DNA of 64,000 nucleotides from Apteryx mantelli (GCF_036417845.1 NC_089981.1:27580553-27644552), one strand, 5' to 3'; numbered from the stretch's first letter, positions 1 through 14,799 are shown. Made by a program: numbers and translations. The notes: generated by a model from the letters alone, not told the origin.

Positions 1-3000
1 CAAATTAGAAGAGGCTAGACTTAATTTACTTAATTTAGCAGCACATACTTTCAGTGACATTGCTGTCTTACTCTCTGACGAGCACGGCCACAGAGCCCAC
101 TAGTGGACTACTTCAGTAGTACAAAAAAAGAAAGACTGCCGTCTGCTGGCATCTGCCAGTAGATGCCGTCTACTCTTGTCCAGCACGTAAGCGTGTTTTA
201 GTCGCATGCTATGGTCACACAGCAATGATAGAGCAGAGAAGTTCAGCCCAGCAAGGCTGCATGAACCAAACTTACAGGGCAGAGACACAAGACAATCCTT
301 ATCACTGTCATCCCGTGAATACAACTAGAAAAAAATCCACACTGGGTGAAAAATTAAAATTAATACATCACAAAATATCCATACAGTTCTTTGGAATTTT
401 TTGGTAGGGTTGGTTTTTTAATGTGCTTGTACTCCTTAAAGTATGCATGGATTGCTAAAATAGGAAGATTTTATTAGCATACATACACAAGTGTATATAT
501 GCGGTTTAAATTTTATTTTGATTATAGATTTTATTTTAAAAGTTCTGGCTGAAGACAGCGGCATGATATCAGCTCCGCTGAAGCTGAAATGATCATTACA
601 CAGTATGAAATGATAAGAAAAATGAACTCATTAAGGTTACGCAGAAAAAGACTGAATCTTGTAAGGAATCCCTCCACACTTCTATTCTTTTTCTTTTGAT
701 CTTTCACTTGTCATTCTTTCCACCATGACATGGTGTAAACTGTAAGTTTTTCCAAAGTTAGGCACATGGCTATAGATATGCATGTTCAGTGTGGCATGCT
801 TTTTCTACAGCACCCAAAACAATACATTTTTCATAATTTCTGGCATTCTACCTTCCTCTGTAATTAGAATAGCCACTGCTCCTTGTGCCATCTTTTGTTC
901 TGGTGATGTTGGGGATGACTGAAACATCTCTGCTTTGGCCAGTCTGTATCCAGACCTTCAAGCAGAAGTTCAGTGGCAAAGTTTGTTTCCCTTTCTTTAT
1001 CTATTCCATTATTTTTATCAGTGTGGACTGGTGAATCATTCACACTGATAGTAAGAAGTGTAAACATGAGTGCCAGGTAGAACCCAATTTAATCTGGAAT
1101 AAGGTGCCACAATTAATTTAAGATGAAACCTTTATAAAATCAGTGAAAATGTCACAGCAGGGATTTACAAATTCAAAGCTCTTTGGTTCTGATGTATCCT
1201 TCCTGAGTCTGACATGTACTTGCAAAGTAACTTTACAATTTTATACACAGGGGAACTTCTCTAAAGAGCTGAAACAGGCCCCTGTCAGACTTGAAATGTT
1301 AGCAGCTCTTCAATGTAAATATTGCCAAAAACAGATTCCTAGGGAAATTCATCCCTTTGTGTAGTTTTTATCCTCATAACCTTCCTTTACTCCCTTCATA
1401 TGAAGTGTGACCAGTATGTGAAAGAGGAAGCAATAGTCCAAAGTCTACTTTATAAAAGAGAAGCAGAGATAATACAGTAAACGTACAGTACCCTGCCTAA
1501 ACATACCCATGCAAACTCTATGTCAAACTGACATTCCATGTTTCTGTCATTCCTGGGCTGGAGTTCCGGAGTTCCGGAAAAGCAATGCATGCTGAACGGC
1601 ACGAACATACACTTCAGATGGGCACCACAGAGGACAGGAACAGGAAAATTAGATCTATGCAGCTGTGAATTCCTAGTTAGGAGTGAAAAAGGACTGTAGT
1701 CTAACCTCCCCAAAACTAATTTCCATCACCTAGCAAATCCTATTTAATTAATTGCAGCAATCCTCTTTGCTCATGCTTTGAACACCCAGGATAGATGATT
1801 CCTGATTCCAAGTGCTAAGGGTAAAAGAGTGTAGCAGAAGAGCCCTGGTTAAATGTTGTCAGCATTTGAATAGAATGCTTTCAGATAATTTGCTATAACT
1901 ACACATTGCAGTAAGTTAAGACAAAAGATAAAATAAAATTTATACTGAGTTTACAATATTGACCAAAAATCAATACATTTTCCCAGTCTTTTATCCTGTT
2001 ATTGCCTTTCAAAAATGCATCAAATTCTTCTTTAGTTCTATAGTTTTTCTATGTAGTTCAAGTGAGACAATCAAAACATATCTACATGACAAAGAGTAGG
2101 TTACATCCACAAAACACATTCTTAATCCTGAGAGTGTGCCCAAAGCAGTATTTATTACATTATACGATCAACATGTTATTCCTACTTTAAATCTAAAGAA
2201 TCCCCCAATAATATTGTAAGTGTATATCTTGAACATAGCACCCTGGAAAGTACAGCAGCAAAAAAGTTGGTCTGTACAACAAAGATTAGAACTGGGCCCA
2301 ATATTTTAGCCTAATACAGCTTAATACAGCTGAAGATCTGAATTTTAATGCTCTAATATCTGCACTGTGACCCACTGTCCTCTATATTAATTTTATAAAT
2401 TTTGACAACACTGCAGTGGGAGTAGACACTTGCAGATCTCAATGCCAAATCAAAGCCAAATATATTAGCTATCATCATAATGTCTTTATGCATGAAAATG
2501 TGTGCAGGGGGTGGGGTACACATGTGCACATAGATACTCTGTATACTGTATGCAAATTCTCGTTCTATAGAAATTATACTGTTGCAAAGCAGAGCTAAAG
2601 CTTTACACTAAGGCTACTTCCCTGTGGGAATACTGCATGAAAAGGCTTTTTATTTTTAAAGATAAATTACATTTTTGTATAATTGAGTCACACTTTTCAT
2701 GTAGCACTTAGCCTAGGGATGTCTGCAAGAGAAAAGAACAATATCTTACTAAATCCCTGTTAGGATCATTAAATTTAGATCACAAAACTCTCGCAGGCAT
2801 GCAATTCCAAACATGTCACTGAAACAAAAGGAACAACAACAAAAAATGACAAGCTTCTCTTACATTATTTTCCCTCTTTACAACGATGTTTAAGGTAGCA
2901 AAGTGTTAATGAATTCAGTACAATGTATCATGCATTGTGTTAGAACTTTTATATTGTTGAAAAATTGTCATATTTGGTTAGGCAGCTGCATGGAGAAAAA

Positions 3001-3349
3001 AGCTCTGACAATATCTAATTGAGTCTATTTTTACTGTCTTTCAGATAACATTGTTAGAATTATGTACAGTACATATTTCTTATTTTTAGTTTCACACTCC
3101 CTTCCCCCCGCTCCTCACAGCCCTTCACTACAACAGTGTTTTACTACTGCTGATATAAATCCAGGTCATTTTCACATAAGAAGAGTGAGTCCTATTCTGT
3201 AATATTGAAATGGGGCTACAAGCTGTTATGCAAACCACTATTAATAACAGAGTATTCAGGACATGCGCCTCTTAAAAGCTGGTCCTTGTTTAGAACGCTG
3301 ACTGGGACACAAAAGCTAAAAGCTCTGTTTCCTGCTTTATCATATGCTT
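1..3349. other. Intergenic, no gene seen
   Basis: AT-rich sequence. Open frames are all under 90 codons, overlap on both strands and have no recognisable features. No transposon recognised. Confidence 0.6.
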
Positions 3350-3425
3350 CCTGGGCTATCTTGAGCTAAACATTTCATCTCCTTCTCACTCCTTTCTGTA
3401 AAATGGGAATAATAAAAATATTTTC
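3350..3425 (+). repeat. Ancient SINE remnant, MIR-like 3' part
   Basis: The stretch reads like the second half of a MIR/CORE-SINE: a C/T-rich part (ATTTCATCTCCTTCTCAC) followed by CTGTAAAATGGGAATAATAA, the most recognisable MIR phrase. Similarity fades on both sides. These SINEs were active before birds and mammals split, so only worn pieces are expected. Identified by eye, not by alignment. Confidence 0.6.
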
Positions 3426-6400
3426 TTTCTTCTGCCTCTTGAAACCATAAACACTCCAAGGCAAGGACTTTTCTCTAAGGCGAGGGAAAGTTTGCCTCAT
3501 GCATCATTCTTTGAAGCAGCCTGGTTCACTTGAAGTGGCTAGGCGAGTGTCACGGCACTAACCAGGGCTCTGGGGCGCGCACGTTGCAGGCTGACACAAA
3601 GCCTTTTCAAAAGGAGCCCAGTTGCCACCCAGGAATGCACACACCAAGCAGTACCACCATTGCCAAAGCACAGGTGGAAAGAGCTACTCTCCTGAACAGC
3701 CAGCCACGAGAAAGGACTGGACCTGCAGTTTGTGCAACTGTGGGCACCACGTCCTGCTCCCATGCAGAAAAAAAGCACACCAAACTAGTTAAAGCAAGCC
3801 AGGTAGGTCAAATAGCCTAAAGCCACCACACAGAAAAAAACATTTATTCAGAATTACTATTATTCAGGGTGAATGTCTCTTTAAAAATATTGCATGATAA
3901 AAAAGGAAACATATAAATGTTTGTTGTTTAAATGTATTTTTACACCTTCAGGGCTCAAGGCACAGGCTCTGGGGAATAGGGTTCTCAATGCAGATTTCAA
4001 CTAGTCACGACCCCAAAAAGCAGTGTACTGTATGTATACTGGTGACGAGCATTGATAGCTAGGCTCCAGAAGGCACTGGAGGAAACGTTTACTGAGAAGA
4101 ACTAGAATTATTTCAAGGACAAGGTGAAGAAGAAAATGGTAAGTAAATATGACTTTCAAGATGGGACAGCAAATCACCTCACAAAAGCTACACAGACTGC
4201 TCAGCTTGCTCGCTTTCTGCTGCTTCTCTAGTTAGTTCCTATTAGCACTATCAACAATTTTCTCCCGAAAGTCATAGAAAAAATGTCTCCTTTTTCACTT
4301 TAATAAATGTATATTTATTTGGGTACATTGAAACACAGAGGAGAAAAAAACCCAGAAACTGAAACTTGTACTTTTAACTGAAAAAATTTTGTTTTCTTCA
4401 CCCCTGCCCTTCCCCCCCCCTTTATTCCAACAATAGAAAGCTTTTACTTCCCACAAGGAAAGCTGAGTTTGGAGTGAAAAGCAAGACATCATTTTGCAGG
4501 AGACTGATGAAGTAAAATACAAATTCCCTCTCCCCTCTCCTTGTCTCTTCCCCTCCAAATCAGAGTCTTCTATAAACACAGATTTCTACTTTTAACATCT
4601 CCTGCATGACCCCAAATATCCACATCATAGAAATCTCATACTGAAACACTGTTCTGAGTGATTCAAGCTCATGTAAGCTTTGGGTGCCCATGGGACAGTA
4701 ATTATGAGGACAACAGGAGTGAAAAAGGGGATGAAAACAGAACTTGGGAAGCATGGCAATCTCAGGGAAGAACAGTTGGGATCTAATGAGGAACTGTACC
4801 TGCAAACCTAATAGCCACAATGAAATTAGCCATTCAGGGTGACTTACTCAAAACAGTTCTTACAGAAGTTTTAACAGCAGAAGAGCTTCAAACCATTATA
4901 AAGCGCAGCTGCAGATACAAATAACAAATGCATGAAGTAGTAGACCCGCTCCTCTGTTATAGATGCCCAGAGGCTATGGTCAGACATTCAGGATATGAAA
5001 ATGGATACACCATATAATCAAGACCATAATGCCCACGGTATTCACTTCCATTTAGCCTGAAGGCTTCTGAAAGTACAGGGAAAAGTCTAGTCGATTATGG
5101 GAACTGGAATTATATATGTATTGCCAAAGAGAGCAAACTTCTCTAATATGATAACACCACTTTTCATTTTTCATGAGTTCCCTGATTTACAGTGTGTAAC
5201 ATATTGGTCTGAACAGATGGATTTGTGAATCGATTGGCTGGTGTGCAAACTCTCTTCTGTTATTAAAAATCAGTATGATTTTCATGTATGGATCTACACA
5301 AAGACTAGAACTGGTGTGTCACCAACTCTGTAGACTATACCATAATAACCTTAACACATCATCTCCATGTCTCTCTGCCTGCTATCAGTAGAGAGGAGGA
5401 CTCGGTTTCGCATGAAAAGTTTTTTAAAAATAAATTCATTCTGCTTGACTACTACCATTTACTGTCTAGAGTTATAATGTAAGTGCATTTAAAATAAAAA
5501 CTAATAATGAATATGAAACAAAAATGCTTTGTAAAGGAGATTTCCCCTCTTTGAACGTGAGATGAACTCTAGCCTCATAATGATTCCTGTGACATTTATT
5601 AATAGCATATTTTTCGAAATAAAAGACTATGCTGACTTTTTTGTGCCACGTACAGTCTGACCATTAACTTTCTGCTGTCCCTATACAAGTTATGATTTAA
5701 AAAGCAAAAATAAGCATCCCTGTAGGTTACTTTATGTTCCCTTCCAAAACTATACATATGGTAAGTGTATGGATATGCCTGCTGTAGAAACACAGAACTT
5801 GAGAACACTGCGTGGATTATCAGTACCTGGTCTCATAGCTGTAAACTTCATATAACGCCTTTCATAAGCAGTTAAGCCTCCATCCTGGAAGCAGTAATTT
5901 TGGTCCATACTACTCATGGAAGACGGTTCTAGACTCTCACTGCTCTGATAGTTAGGCCTGCTCCTGATTTTCAACCTAAATCTATTCATGGCCAATTCCT
6001 GAGCACTTCCTATTCTTTAACTTACATCTTCACTTCCTCTATATAGTCTAATTCCTCTGTTGTTCAATTTTTCTTTCTCTCTCTTCTTTCCTTTCTAACT
6101 CCCATCTTGTCCTTAATAGTTTCTTAGGTAAATTACTGTTTTCAAGACCCTAGTTTAGAACAAACTTTTTTTCCCCCCCATTTTGCACAATTAGGCAAGT
6201 AATTTATTAAGTATCCTGTTGAAAGTGTGTATATGTAACACAATTGCTACTAGTAACTCAATTATCAAAGAGCTCAACAAGACATAAGCAAAAACAGAGA
6301 CTTGACTTTAGCGAACGTAAATATTCTTACTGACGCAAATGCAGGAAAATGTTTTTGGGGCTATTAGCTCTCCTGTTTATAGAAAAGTTAGTTAGCTTTC

Positions 6401-9400
6401 AGAGTGATTCTATAAGACATATCCTACCACAGTAAAGTCACAGAAGTAGGATTCTTTCTCTGAAATGGATCTGCTTTTGGCAATTGTCAAAGAAAATACA
6501 TTGTACTAGACACACCGTTCATCTGCCCCAGCATGCTGCATGTCTGCAGTTCTTACAACTGAACAGCAATACTGGTCTGATTCTTAGGTTTATGAACAAA
6601 TTTCTGTCCTAACTGTTGGTCCCACATTATCCTTCATTTTGAGAAATACCTTCAATTAAAATTAGCAGTGGCTGATTACAGATTCTGCTCTCTCAAGTCA
6701 AAATAAAAACTGAAAAATCATTGTAAGGAAACAAGGACATTTGTAAAAGATCAAAGTTTCAAAAAAGTATCTATAACATGGTTTGAAGATCTATTGCATT
6801 TCCTGTGTATATTTCAGAAAGCTTTATGGTAGGAAATCAAAGATGTACTGGAAAGCAAACTCAATCTTAAAACATTAGAAACAAAGTTGAACAACATAAG
6901 CCAATGTGCAATCCATCCTGTAAATGAGGAAAAACTAAGCCTCATACATGGTTTGAGGCTTTATCAAATTTACACTCTTAATATTTAAAATTATGCAATT
7001 GCTGCAAGGCCTCCCTCTCTCTCTTTTGGAAAGTCTAATATAAATCTTTCCTTAAATGAGGCAGTAAGCTTGCCTTTGGAGCCAAATCATTTCCCTGCAC
7101 CCCTTTTAAGAACTTCTTATTTTATAGGCTAACTTTGCTTGCAAATACATGCCCATTTTGTAAAGGGCTACAGCTCGTGCTAGCTAGGCTAGTGGGTGAG
7201 CTGCAGCAGAATAAAAAGGTTATCCTGGTGAGTTGGGGGAAAGGAGTTTATCAGGCAGCTCCACCTGATTACTAAAACATGTAGTTTGCATTTTGAAACG
7301 GACTTCCTTTCTCTTTCCCTTTGCGCTTAACAGCCCATTACAACCAAGCAAGTTGCTTTCTCTGTTTTTGTTCTTCCTTCTCATCACCTACCTTGCTTCC
7401 CATTTACTTTATTCTCTTTACCCTCTGCATACTCCATGTTTGTCCACCTTCCTCTTTGCCAAACGTTATCTCACTGGGGCTTCATCTCACTTGCCACACT
7501 TCTCTACTCCACCTTTCTCTTTAGGGTCATCCCAACATGACTGGGTCCTCCTTCCATGAGCCTCTCATTCCTGCCATGTCATGCAGGGCTGCTTTTCAGC
7601 AGGAGGGCTGCTAACCTGACAACCGCCTTTTATCACACACATGGATTGCACACAGCAACAAGCATCCCTCTGAGTTGCAGTCTGCTTCCCTCTACATCAG
7701 GCTCTGGGTAATAATCGTAGCAGTGGGGGGCTCCTATCTTTTACAAAGGCAAACGACAAGCCCTTCGCTCCGGCAGGCTGGTTCCTTCCCTACTAGGACG
7801 AAAGAGAGAGTATGTCACTGCTGCTTTTACCCACCACAGATTTCAGGGCAGGGAGCCATTGAGAAACCCCAACTGTGCTCTCTAACTGGGATTTTTACGC
7901 TCCTTGGCAGCTCCTTGCTGGTTGCCTCACTCAGTGTGGAGGAAGGAGAAGCACTGGACTGACCCAGGGCCTGCTTCCACACCAAGGAGGGTTCCCAACC
8001 CATTGGCTCTGCATGAGTTCAGGAATGTGTGTAACCAAAAAACTAGGAGACTTCCATGTAGGACAGCCCAAGAAAGAGAAGAGGAGAAGGAGAAACTGAC
8101 ACCTCATCCTTTATCCCTGAATTGTGCTCCCACTGAGTCTGAGCAGCCTTTAAGCTCACATGACCTAGATTGAGGCCCCCAAAGACCATTTACCAAACGC
8201 AGAGAATTATGACTGCTTTGCCATTCCACAATTCCTCCTCTCATAACCCCACTTCTAAGAGATACATGCTGAACTAGACATTATCCAAAATAAGGCCCAT
8301 CTATGCTCTCTCTGTCTCTCTCCATCCAGACAGGGGGGCTTTTGCCCTCTTTGTGCTGCTCAAGTACAAAGCAGAGAATCTTCCCCATTTATTGATTTCA
8401 GGACCCTAAAGGTTTTGAAATAACATCTTTGACTTTCAGGATGAAAAGGTTGAAAGCCACAGCATAAACAGAATTAAAAAAAGAAGAAAAGGAAAGAATT
8501 AGGCAAAAACAGAAAATGTCTTTCCAAAAGCATTCACTCAACATTTCAGAATTGATCCACAAAACATGTTCCACTTGTGTTAGCTTTTCACAGCCATTAG
8601 AGCAAGAAAGCTCTATTTGCACTCATGCTCAGGCAAAGGGGTGGGAGACTGCAGAGAGAAGCCTTGAAAACCGTCTGTGCCCCAGCTCCTGTTGTGACCT
8701 GCCAGTTAGGTTTCTATCACATAGAAATTAACCAGTTTGAGCAAAGGGCTGGTCACAGGCCTGACTAGAGATCTCTCCTGGGTAAAGTAAAAAAAACATA
8801 AAGAGACCAGAGACAGCCCAGATGCCCACATGCACAACTGCTCACTCATGTATCAGAAAACGGCATTTTACTGCAAAACTGGGGAGAAAGTGCAGAGAGC
8901 TGTATCCCTGCTTCTCTTCTTCCTGACCTCAATGAATCAGTCATTCACAGGGATAACTGCATACTGCACCGTAGGGAGCAACAGCCTTCCCCCAAGCTTC
9001 CCCCCACACACACCAGCCACCAGTCAATTATTCAGTTCTGCAGCCAGAAACCGCAGACTAGCCCCAAAGCAGTGAGACCATGAAGCACTAAAAGCTATAA
9101 CTTGGCCTGAGCTGATATTAGGGACTTTCTATAGGCCATGACCATACTTGCTCAGGTAGGAAAAAAGTGGAAGGAAGCTCACAGATCCTTTGCTATATTC
9201 CTTACATCGCTTCTTGTTGTATACTTGGTAGTTGCAACACAAAAAGACAACTCAAATGAGTGCCTCTGCCCCAAGGCAAGCAAAAGGATAACCATCTGTG
9301 TGACCTTTAATTGACGCCAACTCAAATTGCTCTGTCATCTGTACAGCCACAATCAAACCACTTGCAGAAAGGAAGTTATTTATCTTGATGATTGCCTGTA

Positions 9401-10850
9401 AATGTTACATTTTCAGTGTAATCTGAAAACACTGTCAAAACACTATTTATTTACTTTTTAATTTAGAGGTTGGTTCAATGGACCTTCCACAAGTAAAAGA
9501 AAAAGCAAGCAAGCAAGTCCTTTCTCTGTCACAGAACAGTCCCGTTCTTTCTGCTGGAATGCAAGACCCCAAACTTCTTTGGCATATCTCCTGTGCAGTG
9601 ACACAAAACAGCACAGGAAGGAATAACTGTTTGACCTCTCATTTTACTGACAAGAAGCACAACAAGCGTATGGGATGTATCTCTGTAGTGAGAAGAACAG
9701 ACAAATTCCTAATTTATTTAATACTATCGGAGGCTGAAAGCATTCTATGACTAAGAAGGTCCGCTGCAGACCCAGGCTTTCATTAACAGATTATTTTATC
9801 ACCATGGAAAGAAATATATTTAGAAATCTGTTGACCTGAGACTTATGAAAAGTATCAGGTTACAATCCTCTTCAGGAAGTTAGAAATCAGACAAAATGAA
9901 CTTACAGTTCTAGAAAAGATTCAGAAGTTCAACTTTTCCAGAATAAATTTCACCAAGACTTATACTTGAAGAAAACACCACTTATACTGCTTTCTCCAAC
10001 ATTTTTATTGGTAAAGCATACACTTTAATTTAAAAAATACATATTTCTCTAACAGGTAGTCTAGGGGCCCCATGGCAGGAATACTGGCATATTGGATGAC
10101 ATATTCTTTCTCAGCTTTTCCCTACCAAGATTTTTATACCATGCCTATGCCACATCAGAGACCTTGACCCTAAGAACAGCCATCCTTTTGCAGTGATTGG
10201 TACTGACCCATCAGCAGTCCACAAGGGAAATTCTTGCCTGATCTCAGGCAGGTATCACAATAATGGTCTGTATCATGTCACAGGCATTCTGATGCATAGA
10301 TTTTCACCCATAATCACTTCAAGTCTCTTGCAATATTTCTGAATGTATTCCACAGATTTTAGTGAACCCCTTCACCCTATTACTCTGTATTTTTCTTTAA
10401 GGCTGTTCCCTTTGTTGGCCTCGGAAACTTTCATATATGACGATGAAGGATAAAAAAATGTAAAAAGAGATTAAATTTCAGTTCTGCCATCTACTCAAAA
10501 ACCTGCTCATTTTTAATGAAAAACAAATCTTCATTAAAATTCCTTGCACCGTCCACAGTACCAATACCTTTCACGGAGCTTCAGTAGAGGTGTTGTTATA
10601 GGTGTTGTATTAGGTTATATTAACAGCTCTAGGAAAACAAAACAAAACCAGCATCCACTAAAACAAAGCTATCTGAGTTTAAGCTTTCTTCCTGACAAAC
10701 TGTGCGTAAATTTTTTAATGCTTTGATGCTACTGCCATGCTTTAAATATCACGGATATTCACTCACAGAAGTACAACAACACACGTGCAATTTCACCATG
10801 TCTAAAATACAATGAAGATGGTACTCTCATTTCCTGGCTGCAACGTGACA

Positions 10851-10881
<31 letters not shown>

Positions 10882-12659
10882 GTGGGAACTGTCTCCTTGC
10901 GAAAAAGCTGGAATCTCAAGTTCTGGCACTATTTATGCATGCCGTGATTTCTTATGCATAGTCTCTATAGCATGAAAAAGTCTACATCAAATATAACTAT
11001 CTTCTGAAGATTCTGTGTGGGTTTTAAAAATCACTTTGCAGATTCCAGTGCTATTAGGTACCCACACTGAGTTATGAATAACTCCTAACATGCCGCAAAC
11101 AGCCCCTGGCGCCACTTCAGGATATGCCTGGCAAGACAGAGTTTTCCTACAACTGTCATATTAGACTCAGGTAGCATTTTGGAAAAGGACATTTTACGTA
11201 TTGAGTAATCATTTTAAAAAAGGCATGACCCAGATCTTTCCTCCTCTACCTAAAGATGTACAACTGTTTTTTTAAGCTTGTCTATCTGTTTTTCGCTAAA
11301 GCTTCCTATATCAGCTACACCTGTAAGTGGAACCAGTATCAAAGATACTGTGTTTAGTGAGAACAGGCAGTCAATGGCAGGAACAGCTGCAAGCTGGGCT
11401 TGTGTGCTAACTGGCCCCAGAAAAGTTTATACTGGGGAGACCATAAGACTTGTCCCCTTTTGAAAAGCCAGGATGAGAACCACAGGGGAAAGACAGGAGA
11501 TCCTCCCTAGCCACAGAAATGTCAGATTTCACTATCAAGCATGAGATGCAATTCCACACAAAACCATCTGCAATGGTGCCTCTGCTCCCGGGATGACTTG
11601 CTTTTACCTTTCATTTTCCTGTTAATATCCATGTAGTTCAGCAGCATCAGAGCTTAGCGATGAGAAATGTTCTGTTCTGGTGATGTTTGTGCATGTTTGC
11701 ACACTTTCAAAGCTACTTCATTGTTTTCCTGTTACCATTCGAAATAGGAGTCTGCACCAGATTCATCAACAAACTTGAGCTGGGCGGACATGTGCCATAC
11801 ACCAACAACATCCATTAGGCAGGCTTCTTGGAGATAGCATACATCTTCAATTTCTTTCTGCATACATGTTTTTTCAAAAGGATCTATTTTTAACTAACAT
11901 ATCACAGCGACATTAAGAGTATAAACCCTTTTAAGATTTCATTCCAAGTCAAGGTGGTAAAATCTTTGGCTTGACCAAAACGTTTGTTGCTTGACCCACA
12001 AAAGCAAGGTCCAATCTCAATTTTTCAGAGCATAGAGGAGAAGAATCCAGAGCTTTAGTTCACTCTTAAATCTAGTTTAGAGCTCTGAAAGTACATCTAT
12101 ATTTGCACTGTGTTCTCATTTGGTAGATAAGGGATGAAATCACTCAGTTTTCTTGATGCTTTCAGCTGATGGTGGGCAGATTTTACATGGTTCTCTTTAT
12201 CTGATTTCTACTTAAAAAAAAAAAAAAAATCCAGGAATGAATGAGAGCATTAGCCTCCATGCATTCTATACTTTATGCTATTTACTACTGGATAGCCCTG
12301 GAATATTTGCAGCTGGCTGTACTGTGTTTTGTACAATGTAGCTCTTTATCACGGTTTTTAATCAAAGAACTGTGGTTTAGCACAGAATGAGGCAGTGCTG
12401 TATTGAAGTTGTAATGTGGCTCAGGTTACCAGATTGCGTTTTTGATAATTTGGTATTAAAGTGCTCAACACAAAATAAAAATCAACATTTAAGAAATGCA
12501 AGTAAGAAAAGCTCTATTTAGAGCCTGAATGGAGATTTTCGCTTACTTTCTATATTAGAACAAGTAGCTTTGAATAAATACAAGTGAATCTCTATTATTT
12601 TCTTTCTGAGGCAAATTTTACACGAAACTTTTGCTAGCAGAAAGTCAGGGGTACGAGGA
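3426..12659. other. Intergenic, no gene seen
   Basis: Mixed composition. A moderately GC-richer, pyrimidine-rich part at about 7290-8200 gives several overlapping frames of 60-95 codons on the plus strand, none with a domain. One poly(A) tract is listed separately. Nothing else recognised. Confidence 0.55.
10850..10877 (+). repeat. Poly(A) tract, 28 bases
   Basis: An uninterrupted run of 28 A. I looked at the 50-300 bases before it for a processed pseudogene or SINE body and recognised none, and there is no clear flanking duplication. It is most simply a mononucleotide microsatellite. Confidence 0.9.
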
Positions 12660-12810
12660 CATGGGATTTGCAACCAACACAGCTGTGCTGGCAGAAGGCC
12701 CTAGCATAGATGTGGTTTTACCGGCAAAATTGAGCTTTTGCCAGAACAGCTAATTTCTCTCTTGGGAGTTAGTTTTGCCAGTACAGCTGTGTCCAGATTA
12801 GGGATGTTTC
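12660..12810. repeat. Nested inverted-repeat element, possibly an old MITE-like DNA transposon remnant
   Basis: ACACAGCTGTGCTGGCA at 12677-12693 is matched 16 of 17 in inverted form by TGCCAGTACAGCTGTGT at 12776-12792. Between them sits a second perfect inverted pair, GGCAAAA (12723-12729) and TTTTGCC (12736-12742). The wording (ctgtgctggcagaaggccctagcatagatg) resembles an old amniote interspersed repeat I have seen in reptile sequence, but I cannot name the family with certainty. Confidence 0.45.
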
Positions 12811-12900
12811 ACTGGTGTTATAGACTTCTACAGCACTACCATCACCAGCTTTCAAGCATAGACATGCTTTTGGTCTCAACATAATCGCAGTTCGCCAACA

Positions 12901-12933
12901 TGTGTGTGTTTGTGTGAGAGAGAGTGAGTGAGT
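12901..12933 (+). repeat. Compound TG/AG/GAGT microsatellite
   Basis: Short runs of TG, then AG, then GAGT in about 33 bases. Confidence 0.8.
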
Positions 12934-14799
12934 AGCCAGGACCATTTAACAACAACAATAAAAAATTACCTGGCTCCTCCAACACTGCTTCTAGTGTCCT
13001 GCAGTATGTAATAGAGCTCTTCTTAATATGTTCCTCTGCCTAAATCACACAACATTGTTGATTGCCACTACTGGTAATCATTTTGGTCAAAGCTGAGGCA
13101 CACATGTGAGTGCATCACAGCAAAGTTTCTCCCTAAAAAGATTAGGAATACTACAGATGCTTCATTTCTTTCTGCTTTGCTCCATTCATGACTGTTTCTA
13201 GCTATTTCACTCTTCTTTCTTTTTCCACAGGATACTTTCAACATCTTTGCACCTTTTCTTCCCTTTCCTTCTTGTCCTGACTGCTTGCTATAGAGGTTTC
13301 ACAGGATGCTGATTCCCATCACCAGAAAAGCAGATTTATCAGTTCTAGCTGTCAGCCAGGTCAAGCAGCCAAGCCCAGGAAAAAGGCTGAATTGTTCCTC
13401 TACCTCCCCCCTCTCCAGTGATTTCAGATGTATCGCTTCCCACCTCTGTTATCCACCGAGCCTTACTTCTTCTGGCTCGGCTCTGGTTTCCAGCTGATAC
13501 CTATGCTAACAATTGCTTTCAGCTGCAGTTCCATCACCTAGTCATGAACTTTGTCCAGCTGTTCATTTCTTCTCCTGAAGGACTTCTGCAGCATGCAACC
13601 TCTGCCATGTTGCTGAAGTTGCTCCTTACAGTGTTGATCTACTTCCACCTACACCCCCCTATCAGTTTTTCTGTCTTTCCCAAGCATCACTGCTTCTTGA
13701 CTGTACTTCTCTTTCCAAATAGAGTCTCTCCTTTCTCTGTGGGAAGTAGGCTCCACTGCCACAACAGCTATCGCACAGGACTGCTTCCACTGCATACTTA
13801 AGAGACTATTCTGCTCTGCTCAGAATGCAGCTTTTGTGGTTAGACACTACAGAATACAATTGCCTCCCTTGTTCCTTTTCATCAGTACAATTCTGAAGAT
13901 GCTGTTCTGCCTCAGTGTCTGCAGAACAGTGTTTGATTTTTTAATAACTCTTCTTCCTTTTAACTCAGAATAAAAAAATGCATAGTATTAATCCTGCTGG
14001 TAAGGGAGAAAGACCAATCAAGAAGTGAGGGATTCATTTATATCAAAATAGGTCAAAAGAATAGGAATATTACATTTCCTAACATTGCTTCTAAGAGCAG
14101 ACTCCAGTGAAAATGGGAAACAGTCTTATAAAGTTAAGATAAAATTTCAGCATCTCAAGTATTTGGCAAGGGGACAACAATGACTCTGTGTTAAAATGAG
14201 GAATGTAAAACTGGGGTCTGTTTTTCCTTGAAGGACTGCTTTTCAATGTTGTGTTATATTATTGATTTAAATAATCACAAAACACACTACCTTTTTAAGA
14301 GTGTTGTGTACTTGCTTGTTATTTTAAATTGAACCCTCAGAGCAATCTGTCATTTAAGGTGAGCTAAGTTCTAATGATCAGAGTACTGTGAAATTATAAT
14401 TCCCAGCATCCATTAAGGCTGGGGGAACATGCCTGTTACTCAGTTCAGTTTCATATGCACACTTGACAATGTCCAACTTATCATATGGTCCAGGTAATGA
14501 CAGGACTGTAGCTCAAACTGACAAACTCCAAAAGATTTTAAGCTGACATTTGGGAAAGACTCTCACTTCCCTCCAACTGCCAACCATACATTTCGTAAAG
14601 TACCCAAACAGTGCAGGCTGCAGATCTGACTTATCCTGAGCTTTGCATTTCTAAGTTATTGTCAATTTGCATCACAAGCATAAAGTTATTTAATATACAA
14701 AAGCTTTAATGCTTCTTCCCCATCATATAACAACACATGCTTATCTGAGTGCTAAATAAAAGCTCTCAGAACTTTAAAGTGACTTTATGAATTGTATGT

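Noticed and set aside
1561..1578. GAGTTCCG tandem repeat
   Set aside because: Two 8-bp units only; trivial.
6937..6961. Hairpin AAGCCTCA...TGAGGCTT as a small RNA or terminator
   Set aside because: Only an 8-bp stem with a 9-base loop; too short for a microRNA precursor and expected by chance.
10700..10877. Processed pseudogene or SINE ending in the 28-A tract
   Set aside because: No recognisable body before the tract and no flanking direct repeat; simple A-run preferred.
14398..14425. TTCCCAGCAT word resembling a ZNF143 site
   Set aside because: Matches only the central part of the long ZNF143 motif; flanks disagree, and there is no promoter context.
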